A stretch of DNA of 46,243 nt from Sulfurimonas sp. (GTDB lineage: Bacteria; Campylobacterota; Campylobacteria; Campylobacterales; Sulfurimonadaceae). The DNA lies in assembly GCA_030654155.1 (NCBI GenBank), contig JAURYA010000048.1:1-46243 (forward strand), written 5' to 3'. Below are positions 39,598 to 46,243 of this stretch, in pieces. The translations under genes and the position numbers were made by a program. The notes beneath the pieces are model-generated. The model had not been told where the DNA came from, did not search any database, and saw nothing but the letters and a program-made list of their open reading frames with translations. Position 1 is the first letter of the stretch, and every line of letters starts with the position of its first letter.

Positions 39598-40896
39598 TTA
39601 TCTTCCTTCTATAATGTTTAGGGCATGCTCGCACTTATATTTATCCGGCATGTCACTCTTATCTTTTTGTATTAAAAACTGTAAAGCGCTTGTTATCATA
39701 TCTGCTTTTGAATCCTCAGATACATCACGCATTTTTGACGTCATTTCATGCAGAAATCTCTTCATGACCTGCTCGCTCATCTTGCGGATTTGAGCCTCAT
39801 ACTCTTTTGGAACATACCCATTTTTGATAACTCTGTCACACTCCGCTCCTGCGGCATCAAAAGCTTTTTTATATATCTCTTTAATCATAGGCTCGATATT
39901 TAACGTATTTAACCACTCAAAAAATTCTACCGTGCTGCGCCCTACAATACCGTGAGCTTTTCTTGCGCCATCTTCACGCAGACTGATATTTTCATCTACT
40001 ATATTTTTTAAATCGTCAATAACATATAGATTTATTCGCTCACCCTTGTGATAGTTTATGTCGCGAGGCATCGCCATGTCAAACCAATATCTGTCAAAAT
40101 CGCAAGTTTTTATAATCTCATCCGTAATTATAGGCTCTGAAGCCGAGGTAGCCGTAAAAAGAATCTCAAACTCATTTACCGCTTTTGGAAGCTCACTAAT
40201 ATCTAACACTTTGGCACCGCACTCCTGCGCCAACTTTGTAGCTTTGGCTTTTGTTCGATTCATTATGTAAACATCTGCGCCGCTTGAGAGAAGATGCTTT
40301 GCGGTAATCTCTGACATCTCTCCAACGCCGATAACTAAAGCTTTTTTGCCCTCAACACTCTCGAGAACTGATTTTAGTTTTGAAACGGCAACACTTGCAA
40401 TGGAAACCGGTTTTGAAGATATATCCGTAGCATTTCTAACTTTTGCAGCACACTTAAAAGCATGGTGCATGGCACGCGCCAATTTTTGACCGCAATAACC
40501 TTTGTCGTACGAAAATCTAAAGGCATCTTTCAGTTGCCCGGCAATCTGCGTCTCGCCTACAACCATAGAATCAAGCGATGAAGCAACAGAAAAAATATGG
40601 TGAATTGCACTGCTGTCGTCATATATATTTGCTCTTCCCTCAAGCTCATCTATCGAGATTCCAGACCTTGCTGAGAGCATCTCAAATATATGCTGTGTAG
40701 CCAAAGCCACATCGCTGCAGCTGCAAAAAACTTCCATACGGTTACATGTTGATATCAGAATCGACTCGTTAATCGCCTCACTTGAGTTTAGCTTTGTCAG
40801 ACACCCTCTTTTTGAGTCATCATCTTTGTAAGAGAGTTTTTCTCTGACTTCCATGGTCGAATTTTTATGTGAAAAACTTATGTTTAAATAGTGCAT
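39598..40896 (-). CDS. hemA: Glutamyl-tRNA reductase
   Basis: ILISTCNRMEVFC, GETQIAGQLKDAF, KALVIGVGEMSEITAKHL, MAMPRDIN. Confidence 0.95.
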   Translation of the reverse strand: MHYLNISFSHKNSTMEVREKLSYKDDDSKRGCLTKLNSSEAINESILISTCNRMEVFCSCSDVALATQHIFEMLSARSGISIDELEGRANIYDDSSAIHHIFSVASSLDSMVVGETQIAGQLKDAFRFSYDKGYCGQKLARAMHHAFKCAAKVRNATDISSKPVSIASVAVSKLKSVLESVEGKKALVIGVGEMSEITAKHLLSSGADVYIMNRTKAKATKLAQECGAKVLDISELPKAVNEFEILFTATSASEPIITDEIIKTCDFDRYWFDMAMPRDINYHKGERINLYVIDDLKNIVDENISLREDGARKAHGIVGRSTVEFFEWLNTLNIEPMIKEIYKKAFDAAGAECDRVIKNGYVPKEYEAQIRKMSEQVMKRFLHEMTSKMRDVSEDSKADMITSALQFLIQKDKSDMPDKYKCEHALNIIEGR

Positions 40897-41783
40897 TAGT
40901 AACTTCTTTTTATCATAGTTTGTAAAATATTTACGAGTTCAACATCATCTTTCATTGCGTTCATTGCCTCATTTGATAATTTTTCTGCCAACTCAAAAGA
41001 TTTCTCGATAGTTTTATGTTCTTGCATTTTTTTTCTAATCCAAAGAGCATCTTGTTCATCTAATACTTTTGCGTGTAGAGAAACCAGCTTTTTTTTCTCA
41101 TCATCATTTAAAACTCTGTAGAGATAAATATACGGCAGCGTGCATTTGCCCTCTACAAAATCATTCATTGACGGTTTTCCAAGGGTCTGTGCATCACTTG
41201 TAATATCCAAAATATCATCTATGATTTGAAAAGAGAGTCCAAGATTTCTTCCATAAAGCGCATGAGAAGAGACATCTTTTCCTGCCAAGATTGCGGCTGC
41301 TTCAGCCGAAGCTTCGATTAAAGTTGCGGTTTTTAGATACAACATGTCAAGGTACTTCTCTTCGTTCGCATTAAACTCACCCGCCATCTTTACATCCATC
41401 ATCTCACCCTTGCTGAGTGCTGTTACAGAAGATGCGATTATTCTTGCAATATCTCTCTCAAACGCTACAAGCTCTGTGAAAGCTTTTGAATATAAAATAT
41501 CGCCGAGCATTACGGCTGTTTTGCTTCCATCAGTCGCATTTACCGAGGCCACTCCGCGTCTAAGAGTTGCTTCATCTATTACATCGTCGTGAAGCAGACT
41601 TGCTCCGTGGATAAGCTCTACGATTGCCGCAAGAAGGGGCGCTTTTTCGCTAGAAGACGCTATCTTTAAAATTAGTTTTGCACGGAGCCTTTTTCCGCCC
41701 GAGAGCATCCCAAAAAGACGGCTCACTTCATCGTAATTTATCTCTTTAATCAGTCTTGCTATTTCGCTCTCAACTCTCTGCAT
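40896..41783 (-). CDS. ispB: Polyprenyl diphosphate synthase (octaprenyl-type)
   Basis: SGGKRLRAKLIL, LLHDDVIDEATLRRG, FQIIDDILDIT. Confidence 0.88.
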   Translation of the reverse strand: MQRVESEIARLIKEINYDEVSRLFGMLSGGKRLRAKLILKIASSSEKAPLLAAIVELIHGASLLHDDVIDEATLRRGVASVNATDGSKTAVMLGDILYSKAFTELVAFERDIARIIASSVTALSKGEMMDVKMAGEFNANEEKYLDMLYLKTATLIEASAEAAAILAGKDVSSHALYGRNLGLSFQIIDDILDITSDAQTLGKPSMNDFVEGKCTLPYIYLYRVLNDDEKKKLVSLHAKVLDEQDALWIRKKMQEHKTIEKSFELAEKLSNEAMNAMKDDVELVNILQTMIKRSY

Positions 41784-41792
41784 TATCTCTCT

Positions 41793-42209
41793 TTAGCCAT
41801 TTTTTAAATCTTCTAACAATACTTGCCCTTTGCCGTCAAAGAGAAAAATCTCAAACACGGCCTCTTTACTCTCTTTTTTAAACTCTTTGAATTTAACGAG
41901 CAAATATGCCGCACTGCTATAATCAGCACCCTTTGGCATCAGCTCCACTCTAAAACTTTGATTTTCATGTCTCAAATATAGCATATGTTGAGCAACAATT
42001 CTATCGTATGATCTAAAAACGACAAGCCCACCATTTTTATAAAGAGTCCATCTAAATTTAAACAACTTTTCTTTATCAGCGTATTTTACAAGAATTTTCT
42101 TTTGCTCATCTTTTTTTAGCGAAATTTCTTTGATTTCTCTATAATCACTGGCAAATATGAAACTAAAACTAAACGCGAAAATGATAAATAGTCGTAAAAG
42201 ATTTCTCAA
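41793..42209 (-). CDS. Hypothetical secreted protein (position equivalent to HP0241)
   Basis: Signal peptide LLRLFIIFAFSFSFIFA; between ispB and DUF2018 gene. Confidence 0.65.
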   Translation of the reverse strand: MRNLLRLFIIFAFSFSFIFASDYREIKEISLKKDEQKKILVKYADKEKLFKFRWTLYKNGGLVVFRSYDRIVAQHMLYLRHENQSFRVELMPKGADYSSAAYLLVKFKEFKKESKEAVFEIFLFDGKGQVLLEDLKNG

Positions 42210-42491
42210 TTATTCACTTTGTGATAAAATCGCACCCATTAGCTCGATATATAAGCTTTTCGCATAATTATCGACTTCATCTCTGTTTGAAATCATATAG
42301 TTTTGAATTTCTCTGTCCATATCTTGGTTAAATTTATCTGCCATCATAAGCTCAATTGCCGCAGTTCTGTCAATAAATTTTTGCAACTCATGCCTAACAA
42401 CATCATTATTGGCATTAAATATAACATCCATCAATTTGCTCTTAGGAGAACCCATAAATATATCATCTTCATCTTCAAAAAGTCCGTACAT
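42210..42491 (-). CDS. DUF2018 family protein (HP0242-like)
   Basis: MYGLFEDEDDIFMGSPKSKLMDVIFNANNDVVRHELQKFIDRTAAIELM; start moved to 42491 (AAAGGA upstream) because the ORF-track start at 42524 reads into a terminal inverted repeat. Confidence 0.75.
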   Translation of the reverse strand: MYGLFEDEDDIFMGSPKSKLMDVIFNANNDVVRHELQKFIDRTAAIELMMADKFNQDMDREIQNYMISNRDEVDNYAKSLYIELMGAILSQSE

Positions 42492-42507
42492 TCCACATCC
42501 TTTAATT

Positions 42508-42771
42508 ATACCAAATGCCACCAACTCTCTATATGCTAAACGATTTTAGTGTATGTCGATGCGAGGCGTAACTTTGAAGTAGCTACTAGTAGCTTCAAGA
42601 AGTTGTAACGACACAGTGGCGTACAATACAATCGCCCTACGGGTAAAAAAGAAGCTATCCTCTACTTCGTTGTATCTTTTTGGATTAGCCCTGCTAGTCC
42701 TGCAAAAATACGCCTCGTAGCTAATAACTTCTTTTTTATTTATCGCATAGAGAGTTGGTGGCATTTGGTAT
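42508..42771. mobile_element. MITE-like element with 25-bp perfect terminal inverted repeats and possible 3-bp TTA target duplication
   Basis: ATACCAAATGCCACCAACTCTCTAT (42508-42532) is the exact reverse complement of 42747-42771; TTA at 42506-42508 and 42771-42773; several nested internal inverted repeats. Confidence 0.75.
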
Positions 42772-42820
42772 TAAATATTGCGGCGATTATAACATCACTA
42801 TTGTAACAATCGCTTAACGC

Positions 42821-42848
42821 TTGACATTAAGTCATAATTTTCTATAAT
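42821..42848 (+). promoter_or_regulatory. Consensus sigma70 promoter: TTGACA - 16 bp - TATAAT
   Basis: TTGACA 42821-42826, TATAAT 42843-42848, 6 nt before ATG 42855. Confidence 0.75.
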
Positions 42849-42854
42849 ACGAAA

Positions 42855-44003
42855 ATGAAAATATATGACTTTTTAATTATCGGAGCCGGAAGTGCGGGAT
42901 GTTCTGCGGCTTACTTTTTGCACAAAGATGGCAAAAGCGTTGCTCTGGTTGACAGAGAAGGGATTGCAGGAGGTGCCAGCGGAGCAGCTGGCGCTTTTTT
43001 ATCGCCTCTTCCTGGGCAAAAAAACATCTACAACAGTTTAGTAAATAATGCCCTTGATTTCTCTTTGGACTTTTACCAAGAGCTGCTCCCCCAAGCGGTG
43101 GACAAAAAAGGCGTTCTCAGGGTTGCAAACGATAATTTTGATGAAGATAAACTATCACAAAACAGCATAAAATATGACTATTTTGACACCAAACAACTTC
43201 ATGATATCTCAAAAAATTTCAGAGATATTGAGGGCTATTTTTATGAGAATGCGGCGGTTATAGAGCCGATACAAATCTGCAATAAACTAACCGATGGGTG
43301 TGATTTTTACAAAATAGATGTAGAAAAGCTGATTTTTGAAAACGGTTTTTACATGTTAGAAAATATAAAAGCCAAAAACGTCATTCTGGCCCAAGGCGTG
43401 AGCAGCTCTTTGGTAGAGATTCCGTATATGAAAATAGCACCTATTTTCGGGCTTAGAATCGATGTCAAGACAACTACAAAAGTTCCTTTTAACGTCCATA
43501 AATCTATCTCTATATCTACAAATAAGCAAGACGGAACATTGTCCATCGGAGCAACACATGAGAGACATGACAATGAGAAGATGGAGTGTTTAACAACCTG
43601 CGATAAATGCTCGTTTTATGTAAAGGGCGATGAAGCGCAGATAAAAACACTTTTAAAGCAGGCGGATGAGCTTATAAAACTTGATGATTTGGAAGTACTA
43701 AAGAGCTACAAGGGAGCCAGAGCCACCATAAAAAGCTACTTTCCGGTTATCGGCAAAGTGGTTGACTACAAAAGCACTCTAAAAAAGTATCCGTCTATTA
43801 AAAACGGGACAAAAATCCCGCCTGAGGATTTAGACTATTTCCAAAACCTGTATCTCATAAATGCGCTAGGCTCAAGAGGGTTTGTTTTTGGACCCTATCT
43901 GGCAAAAATACTGACTCAAAATATTCTGCACAATAAGCCGATACCGCAAGAGATATCAACTGGGAAGCTTTTTTATAAAATGGCTAGAAAAGGCAAGTTG
44001 TAA
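42855..44003 (+). CDS. FAD-dependent oxidoreductase (DAO family; resembles the stand-alone MnmC oxidase domain)
   Basis: FLIIGAGSAGCSAAYFLHKDGKSVALVDRE (Rossmann), GGASGAAGAFLSPLPGQKN, GARATIKSYFPVIGKV, LINALGSRGFVFGPYLAKIL. Confidence 0.8.
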   Translation: MKIYDFLIIGAGSAGCSAAYFLHKDGKSVALVDREGIAGGASGAAGAFLSPLPGQKNIYNSLVNNALDFSLDFYQELLPQAVDKKGVLRVANDNFDEDKLSQNSIKYDYFDTKQLHDISKNFRDIEGYFYENAAVIEPIQICNKLTDGCDFYKIDVEKLIFENGFYMLENIKAKNVILAQGVSSSLVEIPYMKIAPIFGLRIDVKTTTKVPFNVHKSISISTNKQDGTLSIGATHERHDNEKMECLTTCDKCSFYVKGDEAQIKTLLKQADELIKLDDLEVLKSYKGARATIKSYFPVIGKVVDYKSTLKKYPSIKNGTKIPPEDLDYFQNLYLINALGSRGFVFGPYLAKILTQNILHNKPIPQEISTGKLFYKMARKGKL

Positions 44004-44007
44004 AATA

Positions 44008-44688
44008 TTATTTTTTACTACATTTATATGCCACAATTGCCTCCAAAACGCTCTTTTTATTGCTTTGTATCGGATTTTGAGTAGATATGTCTTTCACGGT
44101 TGCTTTCATCTTCTTTGCCGTAGGTTTAACTTGAGCAACATCATTAAACTTTACAGTAGAAACTTCGCATTCAAGCAGTGTCTCTTTTGAAAAACTCTCT
44201 GCTTGTGCTTTGGCTTTTTTTAATAAAACCAATTGTAGTTCTTGCTCAACAGATGCTTCTGTTTTACTGCTGACATTCCATAACAAAGCGCCCTGTGCTA
44301 TGCGGACACGATTTGAAATAATTTTCTTGATATTTTCGTTTAGTGCATTATATTGCTCAACCCTATTAAATTCACAATTAAATTGCAGATGTCCACTGTA
44401 CCCAACAAACTCTGGTTTTTGATTTTTATAGTTATATACCGGAGAGAGGTTATATCCGCCACCATTACAATACTCTGCAGCAGGGTCAAATTTTTTAACT
44501 TCATCAACAATAATGTTAAAATCTGTTTTAATGCTATTTATATTTTTAGATTGCTCATCAAATCCAAGTGATGCTTGAAGCACATCTGGTGCTAGAAATC
44601 GAGAAACTTGCTCCGTGGCAGTAATACTCATTTGCGCATTAATAAGCATAGGAAGAAACAATAAACTAATATATTTTTTCATAATCAA
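44008..44688 (-). CDS. SIMPL domain-containing periplasmic protein
   Basis: Signal peptide, SITATEQVSRFLAPDVLQASLGF, central VGYSGHLQFNCEF, C-terminal segment typical of the SIMPL/DUF541 fold. Confidence 0.6.
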   Translation of the reverse strand: MIMKKYISLLFLPMLINAQMSITATEQVSRFLAPDVLQASLGFDEQSKNINSIKTDFNIIVDEVKKFDPAAEYCNGGGYNLSPVYNYKNQKPEFVGYSGHLQFNCEFNRVEQYNALNENIKKIISNRVRIAQGALLWNVSSKTEASVEQELQLVLLKKAKAQAESFSKETLLECEVSTVKFNDVAQVKPTAKKMKATVKDISTQNPIQSNKKSVLEAIVAYKCSKK

Positions 44689-44708
44689 CCCCTTTAAAAT
44701 AGCTAGAA

Positions 44709-45560
44709 TTATTTTACGATCTGTGTTCCAACGCCCGCAGATGTAAAAAGCTCCAGTAACATCGAGTGCTCTATTCTGCCGTCAATAATGTGAGCTTTTT
44801 GGACACCGCCCTCAATAGCCTCAAGACATGCATCGACTTTTGGCACCATTCCGCCGTGAATCGTTCCATCAGCCTTTAGAGCGTCAATCTCATCTTTTGT
44901 AAGCGTGCCCAAAAGCTCTTTGTCTTTGTTTAAAACCCCTGCCGTATCCGTTAAAAATATAATCTTGCTCGCACCGATAGCCTTTGCAACGTATGAAGCG
45001 CACAAATCGGCATTGATGTTAAATCCAGGGTGCCCCATCTCGCCCCCTGCCGCAATAGGAGCGATTACAGGGATAAATTTCTCAGTTATTAGATTTTCTA
45101 TAACCTCGGATTTTACATCGGTAATATTTCCGGTAAGTCCCCATTTTGCAAAATCTTTTGCTTTTGCAGAGATGAAATGAGCGTCTTTTCCGCTGATTCC
45201 TATTGCCTTTGCGCCGTGAGAGTTTAAGAGAGATACTATCTCTTTGTTTATCTCTCCGCTTAGAACCATCTCAACTATTCGCATAACCTCTTTTGAAGTC
45301 ACACGCTGACCGTCGATAAACTTGGTGTCAATTTTGAGCGCATCAAGCATCTCGTTTATCTGTCTGCCGCCGCCGTGGACGATAACAGGCTTAATACCCA
45401 CCAGATACATCAACAAAATATCCTCTGCAAACTTCTCTTTTAACTGCGGTGATTCCTGAGCCGAGCCGCCGTATTTTATAACTATTGTCTTGCCTCTAAA
45501 CTCTTTTATAAACGGCAGAGCTTCAAGAAGCGTCTGAACTGTTTCAATCTTTTTTTGCAT
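44709..45560 (-). CDS. argB: Acetylglutamate kinase
   Basis: TIVIKYGGSAQ, PVIVHGGGRQIN, GLTGNITDV, LTDTAGVLNKDKE, GGMVPKVDACLEAIEGGV. Confidence 0.95.
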   Translation of the reverse strand: MQKKIETVQTLLEALPFIKEFRGKTIVIKYGGSAQESPQLKEKFAEDILLMYLVGIKPVIVHGGGRQINEMLDALKIDTKFIDGQRVTSKEVMRIVEMVLSGEINKEIVSLLNSHGAKAIGISGKDAHFISAKAKDFAKWGLTGNITDVKSEVIENLITEKFIPVIAPIAAGGEMGHPGFNINADLCASYVAKAIGASKIIFLTDTAGVLNKDKELLGTLTKDEIDALKADGTIHGGMVPKVDACLEAIEGGVQKAHIIDGRIEHSMLLELFTSAGVGTQIVK

Positions 45561-46243
45561 ATTTGTCCCCTATATAATTATCTATAATTTTAAAAATATT
45601 TTCATTAACTTCCACATGCAAATCAAGCAGGGAGAGCGGCAGATTAAACTCTTCAAGCTTTACAAAATCTTTGTATGTTACCAAAATTGAGCTTGAGCCG
45701 TCTCTTTGAAGAATATCCAAAACCTCATCCTTTGTAAATGAGTGATGGTCCTCAAAGTAGTTTTTACTCACAACCTCAGGCAGGTAGGCACTTAGCCTCT
45801 GCGGTCTGGCTATGGCAGTTACGAGTGACATTTTATCACTTTTATTTTTAAGTGTAACCACTCTTTTAAAATCAACGCCCTCTTTTACGACAAACGCCTC
45901 TTTTGCTCTCCACAACCTCTCTCTAAATGGTCCTGATGGCAAACAAGATGAGTTTTTGCTTGTTACGTCTATAAGAATGTCTAGCTTTTTTATGTCATGT
46001 TTTGAGTAGGCATCATCTAAAAATAGAATTTTTGCACCCATTTCTTTGGCTTTTAAGATAGCATTTACCCTGTTTTCACTGACTATTACTTTTGCATCCG
46101 GGAGTTTATGCGCATAAATCATAGCTTCATCACCGCTTATATCTACACCGCATAAAATTTCGCTGCCGTTACTTACCACTACAAGACCTCTACTTTTGCG
46201 CCCATATCCGCGAAGAACTATCGCAACGTCTTTATATCTTGAA
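45544..46243 (-). CDS. lpxK: Tetraacyldisaccharide 4'-kinase (partial, N-terminus beyond window)
   Basis: Frame extends past the ORF-track ATG to the window edge: SRYKDVAIVLRGYGRKSRGLVVVSNG, GDEAMIYAHKL, ILFLDDAYSKHDIKKLDILIDV. Confidence 0.88.
   Translation of the reverse strand, partial: SRYKDVAIVLRGYGRKSRGLVVVSNGSEILCGVDISGDEAMIYAHKLPDAKVIVSENRVNAILKAKEMGAKILFLDDAYSKHDIKKLDILIDVTSKNSSCLPSGPFRERLWRAKEAFVVKEGVDFKRVVTLKNKSDKMSLVTAIARPQRLSAYLPEVVSKNYFEDHHSFTKDEVLDILQRDGSSSILVTYKDFVKLEEFNLPLSLLDLHVEVNENIFKIIDNYIGDKYAKKD

Noticed and set aside
42492-42524. ORF-track N-terminal extension MVAFGIIKGCG of the DUF2018 protein
   Set aside because: Encoded by the terminal inverted repeat; a start at 42491 with AAAGGA upstream fits the family better.
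42546-42764. 72-aa minus-strand ORF MPPTLYAINKKEVISYEAYFCRTSRANPKRY...
   Set aside because: Lies wholly within the inverted-repeat element, has overlapping hairpins and no recognisable domain or ribosome-binding site; treated as part of the repeat.
1-46243. CRISPR arrays, tRNA or rRNA genes, prophage or toxin-antitoxin modules
   Set aside because: None recognised by reading; intergenic gaps are short and mostly accounted for. A tRNAscan or Infernal run could still find small RNAs.

Overview
This 46.2 kb window is AT-rich, gene-dense bacterial chromosome. Gene content and order point to Campylobacterota, probably a Sulfurimonas-like organism (inferred from protein sequence and remembered synteny, no search run). 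Most of it is housekeeping genes on the minus strand: coaX-hisG; serA-hyp-rpsA and ispH-aroA-pheT-pheS with a divergent HIT gene; argH; and ubiD-hemC-dsb-fxsA-proS-hemA-ispB-hyp-DUF2018, argB, lpxK. A tolC/MFP/RND efflux operon lies on the plus strand. The main accessory feature is a roughly 10.4 kb, seven-gene chemosensory operon (15386-25747, minus): CheW, CheR-TPR, CheW, MCP, CheA-REC, CheB, REC-PAS-PAS-GGDEF-EAL. Its layout matches the Pseudomonas Wsp system, but the output is a predicted bifunctional c-di-GMP enzyme. It sits between rpsA and ispH, which are adjacent in Helicobacter pylori and Campylobacter jejuni. Other notable items: a 264-bp MITE-like element with 25-bp perfect terminal inverted repeats (42508-42771), an RND pump split into two ORFs at a TAATG junction, a prolyl-tRNA synthetase lacking the INS editing domain, a receiver-histidine kinase with His-to-Asp at the phosphoacceptor position, and several genes whose -10 boxes imply leaderless mRNAs. 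No tRNA, rRNA or CRISPR array was recognised.
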